Shown here: positions 26,541 to 36,302 of the stretch, in pieces
How positions within the stretch are numbered: position 1 is the stretch's first letter
Layout of the letters: each line of letters begins with the position of its first letter
Source of the DNA: Lysobacterales bacterium
GTDB lineage: Bacteria; Pseudomonadota; Gammaproteobacteria; Xanthomonadales; SZUA-5
Direction: 5' to 3'
Assembly: GCA_022844165.1 (NCBI GenBank)
Contig: JALHMH010000010.1
Coordinates: forward strand, 1-58,356
Length of the DNA: 58,356 bases
Translations under genes and position numbers: made by a program
Notes under the pieces: generated by a model
Seen by the model: the letters and a program-made list of their open reading frames with translations, nothing else
Told to the model about the DNA's origin: nothing
The model's database searches: none

Positions 26541-27944
26541 TTACACCCGTCCGTAGCGATCTTCAAAGCGAACAATGTCATCTTCGCCAAAATAATCGCC
26601 GCATTGAACTTCGATCAGGCACAGATCTTCCGCCTTACGATTTTCCAAGCGATGCAGCGTATTGACCGGGATGTAAACCGATTGATTGCGCTGCAGAATA
26701 AACTCTTCATCGCCAACCCGAACATGAGCTGTGCCCATCACTACCGTCCAGTGCTCCGAACGCCGGAAGTGCTTTTGCAGTGAAAGTACCTGTCCTGGTT
26801 TCACGACCAGGCGTTTGACTTTGCAATCCGCAGCGTCTTCCAACACGGTGTAACTGCCCCAGGGGCGAATCACTGTTGCGTGCACATTGGCCGCGCTGTG
26901 CTGCCGCGATTTGAGTTCATCAACAACTTTTTTCACTGCCTGAGACTTTTCGCGGGAACTGACGAGCACAGCGTCCCCAGTGTCGACGATCACCAGGTCG
27001 TTCACACCCACGGCAGCGACCAACCGACCACGCGATTGCACGAAACAATTGTGCGAGTCGATCAGCACGGCGGGGCCTTCAATTTGATTTCCCGCAGAAT
27101 CGCCAGAGTCCAGTTCGCTGATTGCTTTCCAGGACCCGATGTCGTTCCAATCGAAACTGACCGGTATGACTGCGACGCGCTGGCTTTTTTCCATCACGGC
27201 ATAGTCAATGGAAATATCTGGCAGGGCGCCGAATGTATCTCTCGCGAGTTCCAACGGCGCTCCGCCCGGCGGTAAAGCGGCGCGCGCAAGTGCGATCAGC
27301 GCCGGGCAGGATTGTTCCATTTCGGCGAGCAGATCGCCTGCGGCGAAACAGAACATGCCCGAGTTCCAAGCGTATTCGCCGCTCGCTACGTAACGCTCAG
27401 CCGTGACGGCATCGGGCTTTTCGACAAACGCAACTGCGCGCCGGGCACCGGCGACGATTGACGCGCCCGCGCGAATGTAGCCAAAGCCAGTTTCGACACG
27501 CGTGGGAACAATCCCGAACGTCACAAGGTAGCCATCGTCGGCCAGCGCGCTGGCTGATGCAACGGCCATTTTGAATGCGGCGATATCGCGAATCAAATGA
27601 TCGGCCGGCAACACCAGCAGTTTCGTGCGATCGCCGTGGCGTCGCGCAATGTCGAGTGCCGCCATGGCCAATGCCGGCGCGGTATTGCGTCCAACGGGCT
27701 CCAGGATAAACGTCGCCTTTCGATCGTCGATGACACCGCGATATTCATCACGCGTCAGAAAGTAGTGGTCACGCGAAGTGACGGTCAACACCTCGTCGCT
27801 CGCGACCGCGAGCCCGCGCAACAGAGTCTTCTTTAGCAGCGATTGTCCATCCGCCATATGCATGAACGGTTTCGGATGGGCTTGGCGCGACACTGGCCAA
27901 AGCCGGGTACCTGCGCCGCCGGAGAGAATGACGGGGATGAGCAT
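26541..27944 (-). CDS. manC: Mannose-1-phosphate guanylyltransferase / mannose-6-phosphate isomerase
   Basis: A 467-residue bifunctional enzyme of the AlgA/XanB/ManC type. The N-terminal nucleotidyltransferase (1-285) has ILSGGAGTRLWPVSR, EPVGRNTAPA and AFVEKPD. The C-terminal cupin (about 355-460; RPWGSYTVLED, HFRRSEHWTVVMGTA, PVNTLHRLEN) is the type II phosphomannose isomerase. Together they turn fructose 6-phosphate-derived mannose phosphate into GDP-mannose for exopolysaccharide and LPS. ATG 27944 opens at MLIPVILSGG; the longer frame to 28067 has no homology. It precedes the OmpR regulator and lies 164 bp after rne. Confidence 0.95.
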   Translation of the reverse strand: MLIPVILSGGAGTRLWPVSRQAHPKPFMHMADGQSLLKKTLLRGLAVASDEVLTVTSRDHYFLTRDEYRGVIDDRKATFILEPVGRNTAPALAMAALDIARRHGDRTKLLVLPADHLIRDIAAFKMAVASASALADDGYLVTFGIVPTRVETGFGYIRAGASIVAGARRAVAFVEKPDAVTAERYVASGEYAWNSGMFCFAAGDLLAEMEQSCPALIALARAALPPGGAPLELARDTFGALPDISIDYAVMEKSQRVAVIPVSFDWNDIGSWKAISELDSGDSAGNQIEGPAVLIDSHNCFVQSRGRLVAAVGVNDLVIVDTGDAVLVSSREKSQAVKKVVDELKSRQHSAANVHATVIRPWGSYTVLEDAADCKVKRLVVKPGQVLSLQKHFRRSEHWTVVMGTAHVRVGDEEFILQRNQSVYIPVNTLHRLENRKAEDLCLIEVQCGDYFGEDDIVRFEDRYGRV

Positions 27945-28108
27945 GGGCGGTCGCAATATCCTGGCGGTTGATGAGCGGGTATTTGGCCTGCGTTTGGTCG
28001 TGTCGGGCGCCGGCGTCGAAAAGTGGCGTTCGCAGTTTTGGCAGGCTTGCCAGCCCAACGCGCCCAACTCGCTCCGAACATCGGGGAGGGAGTCGCACCG
28101 AAGGCCGG

Positions 28109-30718
28109 CTAGGTGCCGGGACTGACCTCGCTGCGCTTGACGCTGAGTTCGCCTGCTTCAGCTGCAGCCGCCGCCGCCCAATCCTGACTTGACGCAGCGT
28201 CTGGCGTTGCGGTTTCGTCGTCTTTGTCCGGCCCGTCCTCGTCCCCGTCGTTGTCGCTGTCGTTTGACTCGGGCGGGCTCGGTGTTCCATCTGCGCGCGG
28301 TGTTTCGTCACGCCGCCCACGCCGCCGACGACCGCCTCTGCGGCGACGTTTGCGTGGTGCATCGCCCGTTGGCGACGATGCTGCAGGTTCGCCGGTATTG
28401 ATCGCGGCTGTTTCGATCGAATCTGCCGTCACAAGCGCATCGATCACGGCTGTCGTTGAGGCTTCGTCGACAGCTTTCTGTTGCTCGACAGGTGGCGACG
28501 AAACACCTACGGCCAGTTCGCCCTGCTCTGGCGTAGTGGAGGGTGGATTTGCGACATTCGCTGCTGCGATTCGCGCTTCGCGCTGCGCCTGGCGCTGGCG
28601 GTCGCGCTCGGTGCGATCGGGGCGCGGTTCGCGTGGTGGTTGTTGGCGCGGTTCGCCAGCAGACTGCGGTCGCGGCTCGGTGGTTTGCCGCCCTGGTTCT
28701 CCACGTCGACTTGCATCTCGCTGATGAGCCTGCTTCGGCTGAGCCTCGCGCTGCGATATGCCGTCGCCTGACTCACGTGGCTGCCCCTCGCGGGGCTCCT
28801 TGGGCGGTTGAGCTTCGCGCGGCTTCTGACCCGGTTTGTGGTCAGGCTTGCGCTGATCGCGGTGACGCTCGTTGCGATCCCGACGGTCGCCCGGCCGAGA
28901 CCTGTCGGACCTACCGTTGCGTTCCTGCGACTTGCTCCCCAACGGTGCGCGAGGTGCGCCTGCCTGCGACTCGGTTGTGGCCGGAGCGACAGTTGTTGTT
29001 GTCGCCGGTCGGCGCGCACGTATCCAGGTCATAAATCGCGCGACCAGCGAAGTATGCTGCGGCGGTGCCACGATCTCCATCGGCGGCGCTGCGACTTCTG
29101 CGCGTTCGGGCGCTGGTGCTTGAGGGCGAATGCCGGCAACAGCCGGCTGCTCGGGAATATCTTCGGTGCCGCCGCCCGCCAGAGCCCTTTCAACATCAAC
29201 GGATACAGGTTTTTGCACGCGTGTGTAGCTCGGCTTCTGATTCTCGTCGACTTCGCTGGCACGAACGCGCTGAATCTCGAACTGTGGCGTATCGATGTAC
29301 GGATTGGCGATGACCACCACTGGCGTTTCGTGTCGTTGCTCGATGCCCGCGATCGCCGCGCGCTTTTCGTTGAGCAGAAAATTTGCGACTTCTGTTGGAA
29401 CCTGGACAACAACCTGCCCGGTATTGTCCTTCATCGCCTGCTCTTCGATCAGGCGCAGGATCGACAGAGACAAAGATTCGACACCACGGATTCGCCCCTG
29501 TCCGTGGCATCTTGGGCACACGTGTGCACTCGATTCGCCGAGCGATGGGCGCAAGCGTTGACGCGAAAGTTCCAGCAGCCCAAAGCGAGAAATCCGACCG
29601 ATTTGCACGCGCGCGCGATCGAGTTTCATTGCGTCGCGAATGCGATCTTCAACCTCGCGCTGATGGCGCGGGCTGTCCATATCGATGAAGTCGATAACGA
29701 TCAAGCCGCCGACGTCGCGGATGCGCAGTTGTCTGGCGATTTCTTCGGCAGCTTCAAGATTTGTGTTGAACGCGGTTTCTTCAATATCGCCACCTTTGGT
29801 GGCACGCGCCGAGTTGATGTCGATTGCCGTCAGAGCCTCACCCGGATCGATCACCAACGAACCACCGCTGGGCAGCCTGACGCTGCGCGAGAATGCGCTT
29901 TCAATCTGGCTTTCGATTTGGAAGCGTGTAAACAGCGGCGTGGCATCTTTGTACAGTTTCAGCTTGCGCAGATTCGGCGGCATCACCTGCTGCATGAACT
30001 CGCGCGCTTCGTTGTAGACGCTTTCCGAATCGACCAGAATTTCGCCGACATCATTACGCAGATAGTCGCGCAAAGCCCGAATGATCAGCTTGCTTTCCTG
30101 ATACACCAGAAACGGCGCCGAGCGAGCGCTGGCAGCCTGGTCGATGGCAGACCACAACTGAGTCAGATAATTCAAGTCCCATTGCAGTTCTTCGGCGTCG
30201 CGGCCCATGCCCGCCGTGCGTACGATCAAACTCATGCCATCGGGGACGGTGAGCAGGTCCATCGCCTCTTTAAGCGCCTGACGGTCTTCACCCTCAATTC
30301 GCCGCGAAACGCCGCCGGCGTTGGGGCTATTGGGCATCAGCACCAGATAGCGCCCTGCGAGCGATATGAAGGTCGTCAGAGCCGCGCCTTTGTTACCGCG
30401 CTCCTCTTTGTCGACCTGGACCAGCAGTTCCTGCCCATCGCGCAAAACTTCGCGGATGTTGTTCTTAAGACTGGTACCTTCGGCAAAATACTGCCTGGAG
30501 ATTTCTTTGAGCGGCAAGAACCCGTGGCGTTCGCCGCCGTATTCGACAAAACACGCTTCGAGACTGGGCTCGATTCGCGTGATTCTCGCCTTGTAAATGT
30601 TGGATTTCTTTTGTTCCCGAGACGGAATTTCAATGTCGAGATCGTAAAGGGCCTGGCCATCGACGATGGCGACGCGCAGCTCTTCCGGCTGCGTCGCGTT
30701 GATCAGCATTCGCTTCAT
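28109..30718 (-). CDS. rne: Ribonuclease E
   Basis: The 869-residue endonuclease is the scaffold of the RNA degradosome and processes rRNA, tRNA and mRNA. The catalytic half (1-500) starts [20 protein letters not shown], has an S1 domain (about 38-118), the metal-binding [13 protein letters not shown] and VIDFIDMD aspartates, and the Zn-link CPRCHGQG. The C-terminal half is disordered, rich in Arg, Pro, Gln and Glu, with Arg-rich RNA-binding blocks such as [19 protein letters not shown] 30718 fits homology. Its 5' leader (30719-30986) also holds the divergent rluC promoter. Autoregulation through that leader is usual for the family. Confidence 0.96.
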   Translation of the reverse strand: MKRMLINATQPEELRVAIVDGQALYDLDIEIPSREQKKSNIYKARITRIEPSLEACFVEYGGERHGFLPLKEISRQYFAEGTSLKNNIREVLRDGQELLVQVDKEERGNKGAALTTFISLAGRYLVLMPNSPNAGGVSRRIEGEDRQALKEAMDLLTVPDGMSLIVRTAGMGRDAEELQWDLNYLTQLWSAIDQAASARSAPFLVYQESKLIIRALRDYLRNDVGEILVDSESVYNEAREFMQQVMPPNLRKLKLYKDATPLFTRFQIESQIESAFSRSVRLPSGGSLVIDPGEALTAIDINSARATKGGDIEETAFNTNLEAAEEIARQLRIRDVGGLIVIDFIDMDSPRHQREVEDRIRDAMKLDRARVQIGRISRFGLLELSRQRLRPSLGESSAHVCPRCHGQGRIRGVESLSLSILRLIEEQAMKDNTGQVVVQVPTEVANFLLNEKRAAIAGIEQRHETPVVVIANPYIDTPQFEIQRVRASEVDENQKPSYTRVQKPVSVDVERALAGGGTEDIPEQPAVAGIRPQAPAPERAEVAAPPMEIVAPPQHTSLVARFMTWIRARRPATTTTVAPATTESQAGAPRAPLGSKSQERNGRSDRSRPGDRRDRNERHRDQRKPDHKPGQKPREAQPPKEPREGQPRESGDGISQREAQPKQAHQRDASRRGEPGRQTTEPRPQSAGEPRQQPPREPRPDRTERDRQRQAQREARIAAANVANPPSTTPEQGELAVGVSSPPVEQQKAVDEASTTAVIDALVTADSIETAAINTGEPAASSPTGDAPRKRRRRGGRRRRGRRDETPRADGTPSPPESNDSDNDGDEDGPDKDDETATPDAASSQDWAAAAAAEAGELSVKRSEVSPGT

Positions 30719-30986
30719 TGTGTGGTCTACTCGGGTGGTGCCCAGAATCGGCCCCGGCCAGCGATGGCGGTATTCGCCGCTCAATCGCTCGGTCGTAAAC
30801 CCGTACTCAGGCTCGACCGTTGCAGAGCCCGCGTCACGGGCGCCACCAAAAAATTCGTTTCAAAATCGAGCTTGCGCTCGTGTTATTCAAAGATCGCACG
30901 CGATCCGGTGGCGCGCGCCAAAGCGCCGCGCGACTTTGCGATGATAGCAGCCGATGAGATGAATTCATAATTGAACAGGGACAGGC
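30719..30986. promoter_or_regulatory. Divergent rne/rluC control region
   Basis: The 268-bp interval between divergent rne and rluC must carry both promoters. On the minus strand TATCAT (30949-30954) in GCTATCATCGC resembles a -10 box for rne, which would give a leader of more than 200 nt. GAATTCATAATTGAAC (30960-30975) is the AT-richest part. A GGCGCGCGCC palindrome lies near 30910-30920. Boxes are suggestions only. Confidence 0.35.
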
Positions 30987-32138
30987 ATGCGCAAACGCAG
31001 TAGATCGCCCAAAAAAGCCCCCGGCGATCGGCACACGCGGCCAGTTCAGGCGCAACTCGGGAATCGGGCGCGAACCCCGCGAGCGCGGCATGCAGCTGGA
31101 GTTGCAAAGGGCGGGCTCGCGACGACGCTGCGGCCGTCCACGGCCGCTTCCGGCAAACATGCGGTGCCCGGCGCACTTACGAGCACGTCAGAATCCGCGA
31201 CTCAGGCCACGCTGCCGACCGCCGTCCGAGTCGTGAGCGTCGATCCGGAACGGTCTGGGCAGCGATTGGACAATTTTCTTCTCGCTCAGCTCAAAGGTGT
31301 GCCTAAGAGCCTGATCTATCGTGTGTTGCGGACCGGGCAAGTGCGCGTCAACGGTGGTCGCGCAAAGCCGGAGCTGCGACTGCTTGGCGGCGACCAGGTA
31401 CGGATACCGCCCGTACGGTTACCAGAAAAGCACACGGCAGCCGTGCCGTCCGCGAATCTGGCTGAGCTTCTGGCTACCCGCGTGATCGCCGATGAGCGCG
31501 AATTTCTGGTGCTGAACAAACCGAGCGGGCTGGCCAGCCACGGTGGCAGCGGCGTCTCATTGGGCGCAATCGAAGCGCTGCGCAGCTTGCGACCCGGGGA
31601 CTCGCTCGAATTGGCACATCGCCTGGATCGCGATACCAGTGGTTTGTTGGTGTTCACGAAAAAACACAGCGCGCTACGCAAGCTGCAGGCTTTGATTCGA
31701 GACGGTCAGGTTGGCAAGCGATACCTTGCGCTGATCAAAGGCGCTCCGCCGAGTTCATTTGAGGTCGATGCACCGTTACTGAAAAATCAGTTGCAAGGCG
31801 GGGAGCGTATGGTGGAGGTCGATGCGGACGGCAAGGCATCGTTGTCGCGCTTCCGTGTGCTCGAACGATTCGCCGACGCGTGTCTGGTGGAAGTCGAGAT
31901 TGTCACCGGGCGCACGCATCAGATTCGCGTGCACGCGCTGCATGCTGGATACCCGCTCGCCGGCGACGACAAGTACGGCGATGCTGAGTTCAATCGGGCG
32001 CTGAAAGGCAAAGGTCTGCGTCGCTTGTTCTTGCACGCACACCAGTTGCGCTTTCCATGGGGCGACGACGAGAGACTCTACAGTGCGCCATTGGACGACG
32101 ACTTGCGCAGCGTGCTGAGGGTCTTGACCGATGCTTGA
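30987..32138 (+). CDS. rluC: Ribosomal large-subunit pseudouridine synthase C
   Basis: A 383-residue RluA-family pseudouridine synthase, expected to modify 23S rRNA positions 955, 2504 and 2580. An S4 RNA-binding domain (about 90-150; RLDNFLLAQLKGVPKSLIYR) precedes the catalytic domain with HRLDRDTSGLLVF (catalytic Asp), TGRTHQIRVHALHAGYPLAGDD and YGDAEFNR. The first 75 residues are basic and low-complexity; start 30987 follows GGGACAGGC, but a later start is possible since E. coli RluC has 319 residues. It is divergent from rne, the same gene order as in E. coli. It overlaps tcdA by 8 bp. Confidence 0.93.
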   Translation: MRKRSRSPKKAPGDRHTRPVQAQLGNRARTPRARHAAGVAKGGLATTLRPSTAASGKHAVPGALTSTSESATQATLPTAVRVVSVDPERSGQRLDNFLLAQLKGVPKSLIYRVLRTGQVRVNGGRAKPELRLLGGDQVRIPPVRLPEKHTAAVPSANLAELLATRVIADEREFLVLNKPSGLASHGGSGVSLGAIEALRSLRPGDSLELAHRLDRDTSGLLVFTKKHSALRKLQALIRDGQVGKRYLALIKGAPPSSFEVDAPLLKNQLQGGERMVEVDADGKASLSRFRVLERFADACLVEVEIVTGRTHQIRVHALHAGYPLAGDDKYGDAEFNRALKGKGLRRLFLHAHQLRFPWGDDERLYSAPLDDDLRSVLRVLTDA

Positions 32139-32907
32139 GCCAGCGCTCGACTTCGGCCGTTTCGCCGGAATTGCTCGCCTCTATGGCATCGCAGCTCTGC
32201 AATGCCACGCACGCGCGCACGTTGCGATAATCGGCGTTGGCGGCGTTGGCTCCTGGGCGGCAGAAGCTCTGATCCGTAGTGGTGTTGCCGCGCTCACTCT
32301 GATCGATGCCGACGATGTGTGCTTGTCCAACACCAATCGCCAATCCCATGCGCTCGCCGGCAACTTTGGCCGCCCCAAGGTTGACGTGCTCGCTGAGCGT
32401 CTCGCCGCGATTAACCCCGAGGCAAAGATCGCGGCTTGCGCTCAGTTCTTGACGCCATCGGGTCTCGATCGACTGCGTGGCTACGATGTCGTGCTCGATT
32501 GTTGCGACGCGTTTCGGGTCAAAGTAGAGATGATCGCGTATTGCCGACGGAACAAGATTCGCGTTGTTGTCGTAGGTTCCGCGGGAGGACGCGTCGATCC
32601 GACCCAGGTGCGGGTGCGTGATCTGGCGAAGACCGAGCACGATGCGCTGCTCAGTCTCGTCCGCAAGAAGCTCCGCGAAGAGTTTAAGTTTCCGCGCGGC
32701 GAAAAGCGTTACTTCGGTGTGCCTGCCGTGTATTCGCTGGAGAACGTTCGTTATCCGACGGTCGATGGCGGCGTTTGTGCGAACAAGCCGAACACGCTGG
32801 AATCAGGCCGCCTGGACTGCGGTGGGGGCCTCGGGGCCGCGATGCATGTGACGGGTGCCTTCGCGTTTGCGGCAGTGGCCGAAGTGTTGGCGCGGCTGCA
32901 GCGATGA
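32131..32907 (+). CDS. tcdA: tRNA threonylcarbamoyladenosine dehydratase
   Basis: The 258-residue E1-like enzyme cyclises t6A37 of tRNAs to ct6A with ATP. The nucleotide-binding loop is IIGVGGVGSWAAEALIRSG, followed by LIDADDVCLSNTNRQ and the conserved DVVLDCCDAFRVKVEMI. The C-terminal GGVCANKPNTLESGRLDCGGG is characteristic of the TcdA/CsdL group. Sulfur-carrier partners csdA and csdE are not adjacent. The ATG at 32131 lies within the end of rluC, and its stop overlaps the DUF952 gene. Family assignment is firm. Confidence 0.93.
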   Translation: MLEPALDFGRFAGIARLYGIAALQCHARAHVAIIGVGGVGSWAAEALIRSGVAALTLIDADDVCLSNTNRQSHALAGNFGRPKVDVLAERLAAINPEAKIAACAQFLTPSGLDRLRGYDVVLDCCDAFRVKVEMIAYCRRNKIRVVVVGSAGGRVDPTQVRVRDLAKTEHDALLSLVRKKLREEFKFPRGEKRYFGVPAVYSLENVRYPTVDGGVCANKPNTLESGRLDCGGGLGAAMHVTGAFAFAAVAEVLARLQR

Positions 32908-33215
32908 GCCTTGCCGCTGACGGGATCTTTAAGATCGTGCGCCGAACGGAGTGGCAGCGGACACTTGCAGCGGGAATCCTCGACGGCTCCGAACACGACC
33001 GGCGCGACGGATTTATCCATCTGGCCACTGCGGATCAAGTTGCCGGTGTACTTGAACGCTACTTTTCGGGAGAACGAGATTTGTTGTTGATTCGAGTCGA
33101 CCCGTCGATGCTCGTGGACTTGCGTTGGGAGACGGGCCGTAGCGGTGTATTTCCTCACCACTACGGACCGATCTGTCTTAGCGCGCTGAAAGTGCTTTGC
33201 GTTGTTCAGCCGTAG
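32904..33215 (+). CDS. DUF952-family protein
   Basis: A 103-residue cytosolic protein matching DUF952: IFKIVRRTEWQRTLAAG, DGFIHLATADQVAGVLERYF, then LLLIRVDPSMLVDLRWE and FPHHYGPICLSALKVL. The fold is related to ADP-ribosyltransferases of the Tpt1/KptA-like type, but no activity is established for the family. ATG 32904 overlaps the tcdA stop by ATGA. The 3' end overlaps the convergent abgT gene by 10 bp. Its coupling to a tRNA-modification gene is suggestive but not informative alone. Confidence 0.85.
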   Translation: MSLAADGIFKIVRRTEWQRTLAAGILDGSEHDRRDGFIHLATADQVAGVLERYFSGERDLLLIRVDPSMLVDLRWETGRSGVFPHHYGPICLSALKVLCVVQP

Positions 33216-34747
33216 GTGTAGCTGGAGCCGGGACCCAGCGGCAGACCTAGCGCCCAGTAAGCCAGCAAATACGCGGTCCAGATGACCATGAATGTGATCG
33301 AGTACGGCAGCATCAACGCCACAACGGTGCCGATACCGGTGTTCTTGACGTATTTCTGGCAGAACACAACCACAAGCGGAAAGTACGGCATCAGCGGCGT
33401 AATGATGTTGCTGGACGAATCGCCGACGCGGTAGGCGGCTTGCGTTAAATCCGGCGAGATACCCAGTTGCATCAACATCGGCACAAAGATCGGTGCCAGC
33501 AAGGTCCATTTGGCAGACGCCGATCCGATCAGCAGGTTAACGCTGGCGGTCAGCAGAATGATGCCGACCAATGTGACAGCGATCGGCATCTGTGCCGCCT
33601 TCAGGAACTCCGCGCCTTCGACGGCGATGAGCACGCCCAGATTCGATTGCGAAAACGCCGCGATGAAAATCGCGCAGCAGAACACCAGGACCAGATAGTA
33701 GCCCATCGTGCTCATTGCTTTGGACATGCCGGCAACAATGTCGCGATGCGATTTGACCGTGCCGACCATCGAGCCGTAGATCACGCCTGGAATCAAGAAC
33801 AACAGGAAGATCAAGGGTACGATTGAGCGCATCAACGGCGCATCGGTTGCCGTCAAACTGCCGCTCGGAGAGCGCCATGCCGAGTCGCTCGACATTGCAC
33901 TGAGCAACAGCAGAATCAAGGCCAACGCCATCGAGCCCAATGCGGCCCACATCGCGCGACGCTCGACAGCGTTGAGCGGATCAAACTTGTCGATGCTGGA
34001 CGTATCGCCATCGATCGGCGTGGACTTCAGGCGTGGTTCGATGATCCGGTCAGTCAGGAACCAGACGATCAGAACGACCAAAAGCGACGAGCTGAACGTG
34101 AAATACAAGTTGTTGATCGGCGATACCTGGTGCGCTGGGTCGATGATATTGGCGGCCGCGAGCGTGATGTTCGCTAACAACGGATCCAGGCTGGTCGGCA
34201 GGAAAAATGTGGCACTGTATGCGCCAGAGACCGATGCGAACGCGGCGGCAATACCAGCAAGCGGATGGCGTCCGGCCGCATAGAAGATGACGCCTGCCAG
34301 CGGCGTGACCAGGACGTAGCCGGCGTCTACCGCGTAGTGCGACAGAATGGCGACGAAAGCGACCATTGGCGTCAACAGGGATTTGATCGTCACTTGCATC
34401 AGCGCGCGCAACACCGCGTTAATGAATCCCACATGTTCGGCGATGCCCAGGCCGAGCATCGACACCAGTACCACACCAAGCGGCGGGAAGGTGACGAAGA
34501 CGTTCACCATATTCGACAAGAAAGCTGTCAGCGAAGCGCCCGACAGCAGGTTGACCACTTGCAGCGGCGCTTTGCTGCGTGGATCGATGACGTCGAAGCT
34601 CATGCTCGAAAACAGCCAGCTGGCAACGAACACGATTAACATCAGGGAGACGAAGAGCAGCGCCGGATCGGGTAGTTTGTTTCCGATCCGTTCGACAGCA
34701 TTCAGCAGGCGCGTCAAAGTCGTTGTAGGTGAGGCGGTTTGGGTCAT
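33206..34747 (-). CDS. AbgT-family transporter
   Basis: A 513-residue membrane protein with about 11-13 hydrophobic helices (for example [19 protein letters not shown] and [17 protein letters not shown]). Family marks include the re-entrant helix sequences [19 protein letters not shown] and [20 protein letters not shown], plus [19 protein letters not shown]. AbgT members import p-aminobenzoyl-glutamate or export sulfonamides and related compounds using ion gradients. No abgA/abgB amidohydrolase genes are adjacent, so the substrate is undecided. ATG 34747 is preferred to a TTG two codons upstream. It is divergent from rpiA. Confidence 0.93.
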   Translation of the reverse strand: MTQTASPTTTLTRLLNAVERIGNKLPDPALLFVSLMLIVFVASWLFSSMSFDVIDPRSKAPLQVVNLLSGASLTAFLSNMVNVFVTFPPLGVVLVSMLGLGIAEHVGFINAVLRALMQVTIKSLLTPMVAFVAILSHYAVDAGYVLVTPLAGVIFYAAGRHPLAGIAAAFASVSGAYSATFFLPTSLDPLLANITLAAANIIDPAHQVSPINNLYFTFSSSLLVVLIVWFLTDRIIEPRLKSTPIDGDTSSIDKFDPLNAVERRAMWAALGSMALALILLLLSAMSSDSAWRSPSGSLTATDAPLMRSIVPLIFLLFLIPGVIYGSMVGTVKSHRDIVAGMSKAMSTMGYYLVLVFCCAIFIAAFSQSNLGVLIAVEGAEFLKAAQMPIAVTLVGIILLTASVNLLIGSASAKWTLLAPIFVPMLMQLGISPDLTQAAYRVGDSSSNIITPLMPYFPLVVVFCQKYVKNTGIGTVVALMLPYSITFMVIWTAYLLAYWALGLPLGPGSSYTYG

Positions 34748-34825
34748 GGCCAATCGCTATTCTTCGCAGAGCCTGGAAGCATAAGTCAGTGTTTCGTCAA
34801 AAATCCCACAATGCTGGAGAAAAGC

Positions 34826-35476
34826 ATGGATGCGACTCAACAAAAGAAGTTGTCGGCTCAGGCCGCAATGAAGTTCGTCGAGCACGGTAGCGTGGTCGGC
34901 GTGGGCACCGGCTCCACGGTCAACGAGTTCATCCCTTTGCTTGGCACCCGCAAACATGACATCGACGGTGCCGTTGCGAGTTCCGAAGCCAGCGCGGCGC
35001 TGCTTAAACAACATGGCATTCGCGTGCTCGAACTGAACAACACCGGCGATTTGCCGCTGTATGTGGATGGCGCCGACGAATGCGATCCGCACTTTCGCCT
35101 GATCAAAGGCGGTGGCGCCGCACTCACGCGAGAGAAGATCATTGCCGCTGCGTCGAAGAAATTCGTCTGTTTGATCGATCACAGCAAACGGGTTGATGTG
35201 CTTGGAAATTTCCCGCTGCCGATTGAGGTTGTCCCAATGGCCCGTAGCTATGTTGCGCGCCAGTTGGTTGCCCGCGGCGGCCATCCGGTTTGGCGACCGA
35301 ATGTTGTGACGGACAATGGTAACGTCATCCTCGATGTGCACGGGTTGCGCATTGTGCATCCTGAGGAAACGGAGCGCGATTTGAACCAGATCCCCGGTAT
35401 CGTGACAGTCGGCTTGTTCGCACTGCGCCGCGCCGATGTGGTGGTCTGCGCAGGCGAGACTTTGGAGCGTGCTTAA
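34826..35476 (+). CDS. rpiA: Ribose-5-phosphate isomerase A
   Basis: The 216-residue enzyme interconverts ribose 5-phosphate and ribulose 5-phosphate in the pentose phosphate pathway. Motifs: [14 protein letters not shown] (phosphate loop), [22 protein letters not shown] with catalytic acidic residues, and [14 protein letters not shown] 34826 is chosen because GGAG lies 7 nt upstream; ATG 34811 ([10 protein letters not shown]) has a poorer context. It is divergent from abgT with 78 bp between, and stands alone as a transcription unit. Length is standard. Confidence 0.96.
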   Translation: MDATQQKKLSAQAAMKFVEHGSVVGVGTGSTVNEFIPLLGTRKHDIDGAVASSEASAALLKQHGIRVLELNNTGDLPLYVDGADECDPHFRLIKGGGAALTREKIIAAASKKFVCLIDHSKRVDVLGNFPLPIEVVPMARSYVARQLVARGGHPVWRPNVVTDNGNVILDVHGLRIVHPEETERDLNQIPGIVTVGLFALRRADVVVCAGETLERA

Positions 35477-35580
35477 CGGACGGACGTCGGTTTTGAGGCA
35501 AGCCTATTTTTTCCGTGACGCGACGCGCCTGGGCGTTTAGTTTAGTCGCATTGAGATGACGCGACCTTGGGGAGGCGCCA

Positions 35581-36222
35581 GTGAATCCGCGGATCCGTAT
35601 TGCCATTGTCGATGACCATGCGCTGATGCGCGCGGGCTTTCGAGCGATCCTGTCAGCACAGTCCGATCTGGAAATCGTTGGCGAAGGTGAGTGTGGCGAA
35701 GATGCGCTTGCGCTCGTGCGCGAGTTGAAGCCGGACGTTATGTTGCTCGATGTCTCGATGCCGGGAATGAGCGGCATCGACGTCACGCAACGACTAATGC
35801 TCTCCAAGAGTGCAACGCGTGTTGCCATTGTGACGATGCACGCTGATGGGCCATTGCCCAAGCTGCTGCTCGAAAACGGCGCAGCAGCTTATCTGACGAA
35901 AGGCTGCCCGGCCGAAGAATTGGTCGATGCCGTGCGCAAGATCGCCCGCGGTGGGCGCTACGTGGACCGAGCGATCGCGCAGCGTTTGGCCATTGCCAAC
36001 GCTCAAGGCGAAACGTGCCCGCTGGACGAGCTGTCAGCGCGCGAGCTGGAAGTGGCTTTGATGGTCGGGCGCGGCGAGCGTTCCAGCGATATCGCCCGGC
36101 GTCTGGCCCTCAGCGAAAAAACCGTACACACTTATAAGGCGCGCATCTACGCCAAGCTCGGCATCGACAATGATCCGGCGATTACCCTGATTTTGTTGCG
36201 CTTCGGGCTGATTTCGATGTAG
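35581..36222 (+). CDS. LuxR-type response regulator, GacA/UvrY-like
   Basis: A 213-residue NarL/FixJ-family regulator. The receiver (1-118) has IVDDHALMRAGFRAIL, the acceptor Asp in VMLLDVSMPGMSG and AAYLTKGCPAEEL with Lys. The C-terminal LuxR helix-turn-helix (about 148-208) contains LSARELEVALMVGRGERSSD and ALSEKTVHTYKARIYAKLGI. It resembles GacA/UvrY, which activate small RNAs that sequester CsrA, but no csr/rsm gene or partner kinase is in the window. GTG 35581 follows GGAGGCGCCA. It is followed by a J-domain gene 80 bp away. Confidence 0.9.
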   Translation: MNPRIRIAIVDDHALMRAGFRAILSAQSDLEIVGEGECGEDALALVRELKPDVMLLDVSMPGMSGIDVTQRLMLSKSATRVAIVTMHADGPLPKLLLENGAAAYLTKGCPAEELVDAVRKIARGGRYVDRAIAQRLAIANAQGETCPLDELSARELEVALMVGRGERSSDIARRLALSEKTVHTYKARIYAKLGIDNDPAITLILLRFGLISM

Positions 36223-36302
36223 GTCAGGTTGTCACCATCGGCAACCAGTATTTGCGGGTGGTCGAACTCGCGGCCCAATTCCTTTTTTGCAAGATAATTT
36301 TC

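Noticed and set aside
28808..30970. A 720-codon open frame on the plus strand across rne.
   Set aside because: It is antisense to the well-supported RNase E gene in GC-rich DNA, and its translation is rich in Arg, Cys and His with no family motif. Long antisense frames of this kind also cover ychF, hemB, the RAYT gene and the first histidine kinase.
35497..35516. AGGCAAGCCT followed by ATTTTTT after rpiA, a possible terminator.
   Set aside because: The stem can have only three base pairs with a workable loop, too weak for a supported intrinsic terminator.
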